Shown here one piece after another: positions 21,420-34,637 of a DNA stretch of 64,000 nt (the stretch's first letter is position 1; the number at the start of each line of letters is the position of its first letter). Location of the stretch: positions 298,126 through 362,125 of the forward strand of contig MNCI01006052.1 in the NCBI GenBank assembly GCA_015680685.1, read 5' to 3'. The notes under the pieces are model-generated. The model ran no database searches, was not told where the DNA came from, and worked only from the letters and a program-made list of their open reading frames with translations. Position numbers and translations under genes: made by a program. This stretch comes from Gnetum montanum. Taxonomy: Eukaryota > Streptophyta > Gnetopsida > Gnetales > Gnetaceae.

Positions 21420-24150
21420 ATGTCTTCTTCTTACAAGCGTGATGATAGAAAACCACCAGTGCTTGAAGAATGCAAGGTGGTATGTACTCATCTAGATGAG
21501 TATGTGTTTGACTTCACCTTCATCCTGCACCAGGATGAATAACTATTATGGAAAGATATGGAGGGTAACATTGTAATGCTTCCTAATTGATCTGTGTCCA
21601 AGATGCTACTCCAAACTTTTAGGAGGTTGGGCATCTAGAATTTTTAAGAAGAGTACATTATGCATGACTATAACTATTGGGACAATCGTCCCATTGAAAC
21701 ATAATATAAGAGAGATCAATACCAAGAGAAGCACCATGAGGCTATGAAGGGAAAATGGTTCACTAATCCCTTATTTCTACTCAACCAAAATGACAATGAG
21801 GATCCTCTCTTTGGGGATTCTCAACATGTAGATTCTCCACCCCTTGATATTGGTGATGGGGGCTTGAACTTGAAGTTGCCATCCACTATCAACAATCTAG
21901 GTTTAGGAAAAAGTGGAAGTCCAAGGAAAGGCTTAGGCAAGCATCAAGATGACAAGAAAGCTAATGAACATGGCCACAACAAGCGTAGAGGGGGTGGTAG
22001 ACATCATGGTGGTGGTAGTACTCCTCCTTCTTTGCTCTCTTCATTGACATCTTTTCTTTTGGTTCTGAAAGACATCGTCGAAAGAACAATTGTGATGAAG
22101 GTGAACAATAGGACAATAATGATCACTAGGCCTACCATGAATGAAGGGTTAGTAGAGGATATCATAGGCATCATTAAAATAATGATGATGATGAGCCTTT
22201 TTCTAGCAACTCAAAGTATGCTAAACATCATAGAGGTAGTGAAAGTCTCAACCAAGCATGTGAAAGATAGTCGGATTTGACATGAATAATATCCTTAGAT
22301 TTAATGGGGAATATAACTCTAATCTGCAAACACATATTCAAGACTTTCATGATGACTGTGCCTTACAAAATATTGAAAATGATTGGTAGAAATTAAAGCT
22401 ATTTTTTAAGACACTCATTAAGTAATAGAAAGTTGGTATTAGTCCTTGAAGCCATAATCTATCCATAGGTGAATTATAATGCTAGAACTATTCAATGATA
22501 AATATTAGATGTACTCTCAAGTGTCTAATTTGAGAAGGTAGATCCAAGGATGGAAGCAAGAAACACATGAACCCTTGGATTCTGCCATGGGTAAATACTA
22601 TTCTTTCACACACCGATGGCCTAGCCATGGCTATTCTTAGTGGGAAAAACTTCACCACATCATAGGTGGACTTAGATCAGAAACAAGAAGAACTCTTGGG
22701 GCTTATGCCTAAGGAAGACTATTAGAACTTAGATCCTATTAGATCCAAAGGCTAATAAAGTAGGTAGCAAAAGAAGAAGGAGAGCTAAGAAAATGGGAAA
22801 GTTCTAAGTAATATAATAGGGATCCTTCCATTAAAAAAAGGGAGGTCTGATTTTATGACAATGAGGAGTCCTTACTTGATGAGGTGGTGAATAGAAAAAC
22901 CTTGCCAATATAGAAGTCTATTTCTAAAATTTTGGCCAAGGTAGATAAAATGTGGGATTTTTTAGACAAAAAATTCCAAACTACTCTAAAGATTACAAAA
23001 TAATCAAGAGAGAAAAATAGTGATCATAATCGCATGAGGCAGAAAGAAGCTAAACATGCCTACTAAAGGGGTAAAGGCAAAGCTACCACAGTAGAAGAAG
23101 TTATGTAGATAGAAACAAATGATGATGGTGGGTGTAACATCTACCAATACAAACATCCTAAGGAATGTTGCTCTATTATGTCACACTTGCAAGAGGCTAG
23201 GGTGTATGCACTGAATCCTAGATTAGTAAGAAGGTAAGCACCTAGAAGATTACCTTATCCTCAAGGCAATCCAAGGTAGTTCCAATAGCAACAACAAGAT
23301 TATTATCCAAGTTAAGCTTCACCACAACCATATGAGCAATACAAGCAGTGGAAAAACCCATAGTCATGGGAGATGCCACCACCAAGGAATCAATACACTT
23401 ATAGACAACCAAATCTATATGGGTACTACATTTAGCAACCAATGTCTCCACATGACTCTTCTAGTCACGTTTCTTTTCAACATTACTACCATTCTTTAGA
23501 GTATCACAGAACTCATTTTTCAACTACTAAAGGAGAAACCCCATATCCCTATCATCCTTCTCATCCTTTAGCACATGCTCCTCCACCCTCCATCCAATTG
23601 CCTCCTGCTCCATCTATGCAAGATAAAATTCCACCATAGTTACAACAATGTAATTCTGCTAGGGTTATTAACTTACAACTAACTTTCTAATTCAATGGTT
23701 CAAAATTCAAATCCTGAAAATGACCATTCTTCCAACCCAACAGTCCTCCAAATTCCTCACAAACTAATGTGATTGGTTAGCTTATCTCTCCAAGAAGGAA
23801 ATCCTCATTTCTTCATTATCCTTCTCATCCTTCTACAAATGTCCCTTCACCCTCAACTCAATTATCACCTACTCCATTAATGCAGGGTAAAATTCCTACG
23901 CAGCTACATCAAAGAAATGCCATGAGGGATGTTAACTTATAGTCGACTCCTTAGCTGAGTGGTTTGAAGAACAAATCCTGAAAAAAGATCTTTCTTTTGA
24001 ACCCATAGTCCTTCTAAACCCTAACATACACTTGTGGCTAATTCCGCTTCTTCTCCCTCATTCTATGTATCATTAGAATTTGAGAACCCTTCAAATCAAA
24101 TGCCTTCCAAAGTGCATACTGTGATGTTAACCCATGCTATCATGGATCAA
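21420..24150 (+). pseudogene. Athila-like gag, element A
   Basis: The start ATG at 21420 gives MSSSYKRDD and lies about 135 bp after the PBS. Then come VCTHLDEYV and FTFILHQDE, shared with B (VLYTHLDEYV). A Gly/Arg/His-rich basic stretch sits near 21960-22020. The gag core at about 22470-22720 reads LELFNDKY, SNLRR, ETHEPLDSAMGKYYSF, HIIGGLRSETRRTLGAYA, GRLLELRS. A cysteine-rich CNIYQYKHPKECC near 23130 is a degenerate zinc-knuckle-like motif. A Tyr/Pro/Gln-rich tail follows (about 23240-23640). Multiple stops and frameshifts; the longest open stretch is 21744-22280. Confidence 0.8.
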
Positions 24151-24189
24151 ATTTAGGTTGGCCAGCTTCCCAAGAAAAGATCTAATCCT

Positions 24190-27100
24190 GGGAGTCCTCT
24201 CATCTATTTGAAAATCACCAAGAATGAGCCTTTCAAGGCTCTTTTGGATTTAGGTTCTAGTATGAATTTGATTTCTCATGAGATGTACAAAGCCTGGAAC
24301 CTTCCCCCACTCAAGAAAAGTAACATCCATCTTGAGTTGGTAGATCAATTCATCACTATTCCCTTGGGACTAGTGGAGGACATTGTGACCATTTTCTATG
24401 GATTGTTTTATCATACTGATTTTCTAGTAATCCATGTTGATAACTACAAGGGAAAATTCCTAACCATCATGGAAAGGGCTTGATTGACCACCATTGATGC
24501 ACGATTGGAAATCAAAGACCTCTTCTTGGAAATTTCCAAGGAGAATGAATTTGGAAAGATAGAAAAGAAGTGTATTCCATGCATCATGTATAGTGATACA
24601 AGGTGAAACTATGTGCAGAAACTATGGTCCATGAAACATACAAATATTACAGCATGTAGGAAATGTGTAGATATGTCTAAAATTCAAAGGTGCATGTACA
24701 TAATAGCCATAAAATAAAAGGGCATCTAATGGCTAACAGCTAATCCTAATAGCAACTCAACAATATGCATAGAACCAACTAACAGCTTGACTCATGCTTA
24801 CATTAATGGCATGGATGAGATGAAGTAGATCCATTGCCAACTCTCTAATGAACCTCATGACACTTATTGGAAAGAGTTGAAAATTCCTAAGAGCTTTCAA
24901 TAGGAGCCCCTAAAGTTGAAATCTCTATCGACTAGAATGGAATATGCTTTTCTAATAATTGACAAACTAGTTATAATTAATGTCAGTCTTACTCTTAAAC
25001 AAAAATAGAAGCTATTGAAGGTGGTAAGAAAATGGCCAATAGTCTTAGCTTGGTCACATCATGAACTCACTAGAATTGATCCATAGATATGCTACCACCA
25101 CATCTATACAGATGCCTCCATGAAGCCAAAGAGGCAACCGTAGTGGTTGTTGAATCCCAAACTAAAGAAAATCATTAAAGATGATATTGAACAACTCTTC
25201 AAGGTGAGGTTCATCTATTCCATTATAGATAGTGAGTGGGTTAGCTCACTTGTGATAGTGCTAAAGAAAGGTGACAAGTGAAGGGTTTGTATTAACTTAG
25301 GCTATTAAACATGGCGACATACAAAGATCATTTTTTGTTACCATTTATGGATTAAGTGTTGGACACCATCTTTGGGCATTTCTATTACAACTTTCTAGAT
25401 GGTTGTAGTGGCTATAACCAAATTCATATTGCACTTGAGGATTAAGCCAAAACTACATTCACAAGTTTCTAGGGGACTTTTACATATAGAAAAATGTCAT
25501 TTGGTCTATGTAATGCCCCTACAACCTTCCAACACATTATCTTGAGCATCTTTCAGTAGCAGATTGGTAGTAAGGTGGAAGTATCAATGGATGAGTTCTC
25601 CACCTATGGGGCTACATTTGAGCAAACCTTGTACTACCTTGAGCAAGTGCTAAAAAGGTGTATGGAGATCAACCTTCAACTTAATTGGCTAAAGAGCCAT
25701 ATGATGGTCTAGGAGGGAATTATCTTGGGAAATAGAATATTACAAGTAGGGATTGAGATGAACCTTGAGAAAATAAGGATCATCCAAGGAATTACCCACC
25801 AACTAGAAATTATTAAAGATGTCTGATCATTCCTTGGTCACATTGGCTACTACTGACGCTTCATAGAGAATTTCTCTAAGATTGCCAAATTGTTGGTGAA
25901 GCTTATAAAGAAGGATGATCCATTTTTCTGGATCGAGGAATGTGAGAATGCATTTGAGAAACTCAAGAAAAAGCTCATAGAAACTCCAATTCTATGAGCA
26001 CTTGATTAGTCCAAACCATTTCACATCATAAAAAATGCTTTCAATTATTCTTTGTGAGCTGTGCTCACACAATTGGATAATTATAAATGTCCTCACTATA
26101 GCCACTATGTGAGCCGAAGCATTGTGGGTGCATAGCTAAATTACATCACAACAGAGAAAGGATTGATGATGGTACTATATGCCTTGAAGAAATTTAGGTA
26201 CTATGTGCTTGGGTATAAGGTTTTCATGTACATAGATCACAGTGTAATCTAGTTCCTTATGAACAAAGCAATGGTAAGCCCCCATATCTTATGGTGGCTA
26301 GTGATATTACAAGAATTTAATTTCACAATGGTATATCAAAATGGAACTAAGAACATGATCACTGACCACTTGTTTCACTTGCAATGGGATAAAAAAGAGG
26401 ATGAGAGCTTAATTTTTGATCAATTTCATGATGAACTCCTCTTTACTAGTGTTATAAATGAATAAGTGCCCACTAAACCTAACTGGTATGATGGCATTTT
26501 TACCTACCTCCTCACTTAAGAGATTCCACAAGAGCTAGACAATAAGAAGAAACAACACTTTCTTTATTAGGCCAAATGCTTCATGGAGATTAAAGAACAT
26601 CTTTACAAGGTATGTGTTAATGGCTTGGTTCATTGGTGTGTTCCTAATGTTGACCAATTGTGCATCCTTCAAGATGCTCATGAGGGCCCTTATGGGAACC
26701 ACTACATTGGGAGACACATGACCATTACAATCCTGATGATAGGGTATTATTGGCCAACACTCTTTAGGCACACCCTTCACTTTGTTTGCTCTTGTGATCA
26801 CTGCCAATGTGATGGTGGGATAATTGCTCATATGGAGGAACCTCAGTAGTAAATATAATCAATAAAACCCTTTGAGATTTTGGGCATTAACTTCATGGGT
26901 CCCATCACATCCTTGTCGAATAGAAAGACATACATCATAGTTGTTGTTGACTATTGTATGAAATGGGTAGAAGCACTAGCCATTAATGACTATACATCTT
27001 CTACAGTTTCTCGGTTTGTACAAAAAAATATTTTAAATAGGTTTGGGGTGCCATATGCACTGATTTTTGATAATGCTACTTGTTTTATAGGCACCACCTT

Positions 27101-27832
27101 TCGAAAACTCATGCAACGCTTAGGGGTAGAACGTAAATTAACAACACCCTATCACCCCTAAGCCAACAGTCAAGCTAAGGTTACGAATAGGAAAATCACT
27201 AAGATCTTAACAAGAACAATTAGCAAATATAGAAAAGACTGAAGCACTAAACTTAACGATGCCCTTTGGGCCTACTAATCAACCTGGAAACTCCCTATAG
27301 GTTATTCTCCCTATGAGTTAGTGTATAGAAAATTGCCAACTCTTCCTATTTAGTCTAATCTTCGTACACTTTCAATAGCTTGTGACCTTGACCTTGACCT
27401 TAGTTTAGCATAGAAAGAAAGAATTATAAACCTTAACGTGTTAGATGAGAATTGATTGGTGACCTTGTCCTTGAATTAAGTGTACAAGGCATTCAACAAG
27501 AAATGACATGACCTTAGAATTAGGAAGGTGAAACTTCAATTGGGAGATAAGGTCTTATACTTGGACCCCACACATGTACCTCAACTAACTAAGTTTCAAA
27601 CATTGTGGGAAGGGCCTTACATCATTTACGAAACCTTTCCCTTTGGGGCCATGTTAATATACAAACTTGAGAGTCCAAACAAAAGTCTATTAGTCAACAT
27701 TCAACAAATAAAGCCTTTTCATGAACCCAATAAAGTTAGTGTTAGCAACACCTCCTTAAATGGACAACCTTGCTCAATATTTCAGATCTCCTATTTCCAA
27801 CTTAATTGTAGGGGAGATGACCATCCATGTTA
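24190..27832 (+). pseudogene. Athila-like pol (PR-RT-RH-INT), element A
   Basis: Protease: ALLDLGSSMNLI at about 24240, with the catalytic Asp in DLGSS. RT: SEWVSSLVIVLKKGDK at about 25230; the active-site box at about 25590 reads VSMDEFSTYG, so the second catalytic Asp is Glu and the preceding Phe is Ser. RNase H is around 26150-26440 (YALKKFRYYVLGYKVF). Integrase: zinc-binding HYIGRH, then CSCDHC (26695-26810); the core GINFMGPIT has Asn for the first catalytic Asp, IFDNATCF keeps the second, and QAKVTNR has Lys for the Glu. The C-terminal WEGPYIIYETFPFGAM is at 27605-27650. Many stops and frameshifts. Flanked by gag upstream and a noncoding spacer downstream. Confidence 0.9.
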
Positions 27833-29766
27833 GAACAAAGTGACTCCTTAGTATTTCATTTTTTCTTATTTTTCACCATTTTTTGTTTTACACCATCTTT
27901 AGTACATTTAAATATTTCTTGAATATTTTAAAATTTCTTTTATATTTTACTTTATTTTAGTTTGGGTTGTGTTTTCTTATGTTTGTCTTCTTTTCCTTTA
28001 TTGCCAACAAAGCACAATATTGTAGTCACTGCTATTGATGGTGGTTTGTACTTCATGTTATTTGATTACTAATGTTTGGATTGTATTTTGAATTTTGGTA
28101 TTGATAACTAAAATATGGTTCTTTTCATGATTATAGGTAGTGAGTTCACATCATACACACATCCACGAACTCTATGGTGTTCTTTGTTTTGGAAATATGA
28201 TGTTCCTTAATGAAATTGTTAATGAACTTGTGACCTTGGTAGTTTTCAAGCTTGGGAAGGATTAAATGGATTGATAAGGATGTGAATTTAAGGGAATTTA
28301 ATGCTCTTTGTACTTGCCTACCCTCTTAGGTGTGTGAGTGTTTTCATGGATTTCTCACCATTCTACTATTGACCAATAACAAGAAGTTAAAGTCTTTGCA
28401 TGGTGTGATTTTCATTTAAAAAGTTATAAAAATATAAAATAAAAATATGATGGAAATTCAAAGCACACCCCTTTGACTTAATAATGAGATACAAGCACTG
28501 GTTATGGAACTAGAAAGACATGTCCCTTCTAACTAAGGTCCATCTCACTTCCTACTTCTCTTTTATTCTATTTAAGAAATGGTGATAGATCTATGGAAAT
28601 GCTCTTGTGTCTTGAGGGGGTAGACTAATTTTAGTATGTTGATGCAACATCGCTAAAAGTGATTAGCTTTGATTCAGATTAAGGATGATTGTTATCAGTC
28701 ATCTTAATTACAAAATCCACAAGGGAGTTCAAGTGACCACAATTCGGGACTCAATTACATCTTCTTTCTCATCTTCTATTACTTCTTACCATTCATCTCA
28801 CCGTTAGTTTTTGACAATTTTGTTCAATGTCTTTGTTTGATATGTCAAAATTCTTAGGTAGATACTTAAGGGATTTAGTTCTTAACTTTTCATAACCCTT
28901 AATCACCAATGGGACCCACGAAGTTCTTGGTTTGAGGGCATGCAAGGGCATTAAAGGAATCAGCTTGCTATGGGGAGTACCCACTTGCGTACCTCTTGGT
29001 TGGGCTAGTTAAGTTACTTATCTCTAGGAATTTTAATGATCAAATACTTTGTGTGCTCCATTGGTTGCATCCAACTGTGCACTCCCTCCAGTTCAGTCTT
29101 TAGCTTGAAGCTCCTTTGAATGATCTATCTAGCCCTTTTCCAATATTTCATCATGTTCATGTCATTTTTGGGTCTTCAAACACATTAATTTCATGCTTAA
29201 GCTCTTCATTTTTATCCTTATTTTTAATGTGAAATAGGCTTCATTAATGGGAACTTTTCTACAGAGCTGACGACATAGACAAGATACTATCAACAAGATC
29301 CCATTGATGCGATAGAAAACTCCTATAAATATGTGTGAACACTTTGCCATTTTTCACATTTGTGCTCAAGAGAGGGGGGGAGTTTATGCATTTTTCAAAG
29401 CCCAAAACCTTCCAAATCCCATAACTTTAAATTGTGTGTTTGATTACCTTTGTTCTTCAATCCTATAACTACTGGATATAACTTTTATATTATGGGGCCC
29501 ACAAACCTTAGGTTTTTGATGAAAATTTTTCAAAATTTTTTCTAGGTCCCACAAGGATTTAATGAATAAAAAATATTAAAAGACTAATTTAAGAAAGTTA
29601 AATCCCTTCCAATGAATTCTAGTAATCTTATTAATCAAATAATATTAAAAATAATAAATTTTCCATGGTCACAACTTAGCCAAGTGTAACTACCCAACAA
29701 GATAAGGTACTTAAACATTATAAGTTACACATTACATGATAATCCTTAGTTTTGTTGTAATCATAA
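27833..29766 (+). mobile_element. T-rich spacer between pol and accessory ORF, element A
   Basis: No convincing coding sequence. It opens with the T-rich TTTTTCACCATTTTTTGTTTTACACC tract, broken here as TTTTTCACCATTTTTT and GTTTTACACC, and aligns with the spacers of D and B. It ends at CCAAGTGTAACTACC just before the accessory-ORF ATG. It could hold the promoter or splice signals for the downstream ORF, but none is identifiable by eye. Confidence 0.6.
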
Positions 29767-32530
29767 ATGGCACCCGAAGGAAACCACCTACAAAAAGGAG
29801 GACCATCCAAAATAAGGGACAAATGACCAAGAACTGGAAGGGGCCAAGAACAACCCTAAGAGAAGATAGTAGAAACCTATGCAACGAGACCTCTTTGGGA
29901 GGAGCCCAAAGTGGAGTCTATTTGATAGATTTTTGAAGTGGTCACAACTAAACAATCCCACTGAGATGAGGCACTAGGACCAAGGCCTAACCTTGAGGTT
30001 ACTTTGATTGAGCCCTACCTCACTTAGATCACATCCAATCAATTCTAGAAATCTATACTTCAAGAGCTAAACTTTTGACCCTTATTAGAATCCAAAAGGA
30101 AAAGCTCAATTGCAAAACTCTCCCATGTGGCCCATCATTACTTCTAGTGGGGAGTGGTACATGTGGGAGATGTTCCTCTTCTTGAATAATAGGCAGGCTA
30201 ATGCCACATTAAAGATCAAGGACATCATTGTGTCCAACTTGATGGAGGTCATTTCTTAGGCCCTTGGGTTGCTAGAAACTAGGACAACTTTGATGGAAAT
30301 TGCAATGCAGGTGGATCCTGAAATAAAGAAAGAGTGGATTGCAAGAAGTTTGGTGCACTCACAATATTAGAACATGCCTATTTCAAAATTGTGGCCTTTC
30401 ACCTAAACCAAATAGTGAGGCCTAGCAAGGTCACAATCGTTTCTACCCATGGATGCATCACTCTAAGCAGGAAGTTCCCAGTCAAACTCTAACAACTAAT
30501 CTATATGGAGATAGAGAAGTGATTTAAAGAAAATGAATATGGAAGGAAGGCACTTCCCTTTCCATGCCTAATTAGAAAACTCTATAGAAGGGAAGGAATA
30601 GCCTGTTACTCCAATAATACCCTTCATCATGCTCCAACCACTTCCTAGGTGGAGATGATGAAGGATAAAGTGCTTGTGAAAGTAGTCTAAGAAGAGGAGT
30701 GGCAACTGCCACCTCTACCATATACTCATAAAACAATGCTAGAGTTTTGTGCCAACATTGAGTTGCATCCATGAGGTAAGAAGGAGTGGTGATGATCCAT
30801 CTATATACTGACCAACCATGAGCCAACTCAAGGAAGTGGCTTGAACCATAACATAGATGGAAGGTGGGGTGTCCATGTTTTCTGCCTAATGAATGTAGGT
30901 GCCCACAAGGTCAAATTCAAGCACCCAATAGGTAACATTGTCCCTCTCACAATAGTAGCAATTCCTAGACATCTCTAGGAATGTTGCTACCTTTTAGATG
31001 CATGGAGGAGGATTAGAGGGTAACTATCCTAGTGATGCAACACTAAGGATAGGAAATGGTGGGTCAAGTGATTATTGACAGAGTGGATAGAGCACTCAAT
31101 GCATATACAGTGTTTGTACTAGACATTTCTACACTTAGAGATGTGTAGATGTATGTAGTAGGAGATTAAGTGTAGCCCAACATGAGAAATTTCTAGATTG
31201 ATTAGTGGAAACTAGGAAATTGATTCTAAATCTCTTCAACCTTCTGGATACCATCATTGCTCCCTAGTCAAAGTTACTCAAGGCAAGGGGCAAGTGCATC
31301 ATCATGGAGGATCAAATTGAAATAAATAGAGTAGAAAATCAATGCTTAGCTACAAAAGTTGTTGAACTAAGAGCTTGCTTCATCAATCCCATAGTACTTG
31401 GCCAAGAAATTACATGAGATGAAGCCTTTCAATAGCTTCAAGAAAAACTCAAATAGCCTAAGTATGCCAAGGAGTTAGTGGTTTTTGGCCAATGCCATAA
31501 TGTACAACATCTAGAAAGACTTGATCTAGACTCACTAGGAGAATGAAGCTCTAACTGCTAAAAGTCATCACTTGTAAAATGTTGATACATAGAAACAACA
31601 AATGTCAAAATTCATTTATCAATAATAAGAGTATCTTGCCAAGGTAAACACTAAACTAAGGAGGTTGGTGGTAGAAAAGAGAAATCTCTCAATGAAGGAG
31701 GTTCGTGCTTTGTGCTAAAAGTTTGCAATAGAAATCACCACCTAGAAGAATGAGGCCCTCAAATTTAAGAGGATCAAGAATGATTATAGGGACCAGGTTG
31801 GTTTGCATAAATAACTTAATGAAAAATACATTCAACTGGTGAAGGTAAAGGTGAATGAGATGCTCCAACAACTCCAACATGGAGGTGTGGTAGCCTATCT
31901 TTGATGAGCTAAATGAGTACAGTAAAGAAGAAATTTACATGGAGCTATAGATTGAGGAAATGATAGAATGCATGGAGCTCACCAACATTTGATATGCAAA
32001 CCTTGCAATGCTAATTGCTAGAAGGTTGCGGTTAGAGTTGGAGAAGAAAGTGGCCATGCCTTACTTATTGTATGAGGTAGAGTTCAAACACCATAAAAAT
32101 CTCAAGTAGAAGCTTGAGGTTACAAACGCTGAACTCAATATTCTCAAAGAGTGATTCATTGATCAAAAATCAACTATTGAGAACCTAGCTAAGAGGTTGA
32201 ATGACTAGCAGGAGCTGCAAGATGCTATCAAGGTGTTTGACATGAAATGAAAGCAATTTGTATTCTGGTTCATCAACATCAAGGAGTTGTTTCCCATAAT
32301 GTCCTATCTATGGGATATTTCCATTCAGACCCACATTGGTGAAGCAACATGGACCATGAATGATCCTCAAAGTAAGGAGAAGAAGATGAAGGCATTGTTA
32401 GATGTCTTACATTTTCCACTAGTAGTTGTTATTGTAGTAGGACAACCATAACCATAGCCTCTACAATAGCCACTACATGCTTCGGAAGCTAGAGAAGGTC
32501 CTTCGATGCCTTAAGAACCTCCACCACTTA
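29767..32530 (+). pseudogene. Accessory ORF downstream of pol (plant-transposon-protein-like), element A
   Basis: The ATG at 29767 (MAPEGNHL) corresponds to MAPRPKHL in B. The central region carries WYMWEMFLFLNNRQANATLK (about 30150-30210), then KKMNMEGRHFPFHA in one frame, in the adjacent frame an LPFPCLIRKL-like helix (about 30550-30600), as in the C-terminal part of 'putative plant transposon protein' domains. After a ~1.1 kb segment missing from B, coiled-coil-type sequence follows (about 32060-32240: VEFKHHKNLK, TNAELNILKE, STIENLAKRLND), then INIKELFPIMSYLWD and EATWTMNDP near 32340. The function is unknown. In Athila this position holds an env-like ORF, but I see no signal peptide or membrane helix. 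Heavily broken. Confidence 0.65.
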
Positions 32531-32809
32531 TGATCATTTGATCTTCCTCCTCATCTTCAAGCCATTAGAGGAGTTGTGTTGTTCATTTTTGTGATGGTGT
32601 TTACTTTTTTTGTCATGAACATCCAATTTTATAATGATTGTAGATCCATAACACTAGGGCACTCAACATCAGTTTTTTGTTTTTTTCTTTATATGATTGT
32701 TTGTCTATTAGTAGTTAGTCAATAATTCCATACCTTCCCAAAATTTTATAAAGAACTTGTTCCTCTTTTTGTTCACTTGAGGAAAAGTTTTCATTTAGTC
32801 ATGGGGGTA

Positions 32810-33644
32810 TGCTAAAGCATGCATTGTTGGGTTGCATTGATGGAATGCCATTAATGTAATCCCATCAACAAGATCCCATCGATGTTGGGTTTTCCTCATT
32901 GATGAGATCCCATCGACATGGCACCCTATCATTGCCTATAAATGTGCACCTACCAGTTGAATTTACGGCATCATTTTATTAGTTGTAGCAAAGCTCTTGC
33001 AGTTTGTTTCCTCCAAATTTAGAATATTTTCTAAGTGCTTGTAGTAGGAATCAAAGAAATATATGAATCTTTATTTGAGCACTAATGTACCTAAGCACCT
33101 CAATGTGCCTGGCAATAAAGATGAGATTTTCTGATCAAACCTTGCAACACTTGAAATAGATTGATATTTCCCTTATGCATTTATTATTTATGCATGTTAC
33201 TTTAATAAATTTTAATTAAGTAATTAATATTAATTAAATAATGAACATAAGTATGACCACTTCGAGCATACGTTATGTTTGGTAATCCCAATAGCATCGA
33301 ATGCTTGGCAACCCAATAGTGTTGCAATGTGTTCATGATGTGTACAAAAAGTGGGAACGGATGCTTATGTTAGGACTAGTTAGACATTAGTTAGTTACTA
33401 GATTAATTAAACACTTATTATTCTATTTTCTAACACAAAATAATAAAAATAATATGCCCTATTTATAGTTAACCATACCTTTGTACTTCACAAGTGGAAT
33501 TGAGAAGACAATGATCACATCTATTAATTTGACTACTTAGGCAAAGTGTACTTAGAAAACTAAAGTCTATGGAATTTGACTAGATCGCATAGTGAATGCT
33601 AGTGATTTGTATGGTTGTGCATACAAACTGGTCACTACTCATCA
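32810..33644 (+). mobile_element. 3' LTR of element A
   Basis: 835 bp. It begins TGCTAAAGCATG after the G-run at 32803-32807 and ends TCACTACTCATCA. The 5' part carries repeated GATCCCATCGATG/GAGATCCCATCGAC words. The stretch CACCTCAATGTGCCTGGCAA and the 3' segment match the 5' LTR. Confidence 0.85.
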
Positions 33645-33789
33645 AGTTTGAAATTGATGGTGGTATGCAGTTTTTTACTATGTTAAATAAAAAATAACAT
33701 GAAAATTTGTAGGTAACAGAGGTACTATAAAGTCTCTAGTCAATATCATTTAGGTGTATATTTAATTAGATATGATTGGTACATAGGAA

Positions 33790-34195
33790 TAACCAACCTT
33801 ATATATACTTTTAAAGGAAAGAAAGTTTTTTTGAAGATGAAGAGTGGTAAAGTGATAATATTAGACATAGATGTATGAAAGCCTATTGGAGAGATAGTGA
33901 TAATTTGGTAAATAAAATTATTTAACAAGATCCAAGAGGAGGGGATAATGTCAAATAAATAGAGGAGAAACACTATAGTATTCATCTACAAAAACAACAG
34001 AAATATGCAAGAACCACTATATTACTTATTTATAAAAACAAGGGAGATGCAAAACTATATGAACTATATAGACATCAAGCATATGAATTGGATCATAAAG
34101 TTATGTGAAAATGTCATAGAAAAATTCTTTAGAAAAATATATCAATCATTTTAAAGAATCAATTTAATTTTATATCTAGAAGATTAATTGTCACA
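33790..34195 (+). pseudogene. LINE reverse transcriptase fragment
   Basis: The plus-strand translation in shifting frames gives KPIGEIVIIW, LFNKIQEEGIMSNKWRR-like text with a stop at the Trp position, TIVFIYKNN, then a second YKNKGDA, MNYIDIKHMNWIIKLCENVIEKFF and NQFNFISRR. These are plant LINE RT blocks in order (VPI.KNKGD; NYRGIKL; VIE..LR; NQFGF). The KNK segment looks partly duplicated within about 60 bp. It lies between the two 3' LTRs and is related to the fragment at 6640-7200. Confidence 0.7.
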
Positions 34196-34637
34196 ACCTA
34201 AAAATTTGCATAGATTTAATTATTTAATTTATATATGTGATTAATTCTTTAATGTTGTGAGATGCATTTCAATATATTAGCTCTAATTTTTTTAATTAAA
34301 TTATAGGATTATATTACTATTTTAGTGCTATTGTTGTTGTTATTGTTAGCTCCCTACATAAGTGAATGCAGTCTACTTGCCAAGGTATTTTATTAAAGTT
34401 TTGTATCTTTTTCTTTACTACTATTGTTACTCAGTCATAGATCTACTATATACTTTATGATTAAATGTTGAAATCCAATTACCTAAGAAGGATTTTTTTG
34501 TGATTTATCATGTTTTTACAAGCATTTAGGTATGCATATTTTATTCTTTATGCATATTCAATTATTTGTATTTAATCTTTATTATGCATATCCAGTTATG
34601 CATATTTTATGGTATTTTATTATTATATATATGTGTG
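34196..34637. other. AT-rich spacer between elements A and B
   Basis: No gene. TATGCATA-type words (ATGCAT palindrome) recur four to five times between 34530 and 34610. The last bases GTGTG (34633-34637) and ATGTG right of element B (46500-46504) match at 4 of 5 positions and may be its target-site duplication. Confidence 0.4.

Larger units (their letters stand above)
20375..33644 (+). mobile_element. Element A: near-complete Athila-like Ty3/gypsy retrotransposon
   Basis: Order on the plus strand: LTR, 1-nt gap, tRNA-Asp PBS, gag, protease, RT, RNase H, integrase, ~1.9 kb spacer, accessory ORF, G-rich PPT, LTR. About 13.3 kb. Integrase after RT makes it Ty3/gypsy. The PBS, the DLGSS protease motif and a sense ORF between pol and the 3' LTR point to the Athila group. 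All ORFs are broken. B is a second copy of the same family in inverse orientation. Confidence 0.85.

Noticed and set aside
26535-26831. 98-codon minus-strand ORF
   Set aside because: Antisense shadow of the integrase of element A.
29767-32530. Retroviral-type envelope gene
   Set aside because: The position fits the env-like ORF of Athila, but no signal peptide, membrane helix or cleavage-type motif is visible, and the helical motifs point elsewhere.
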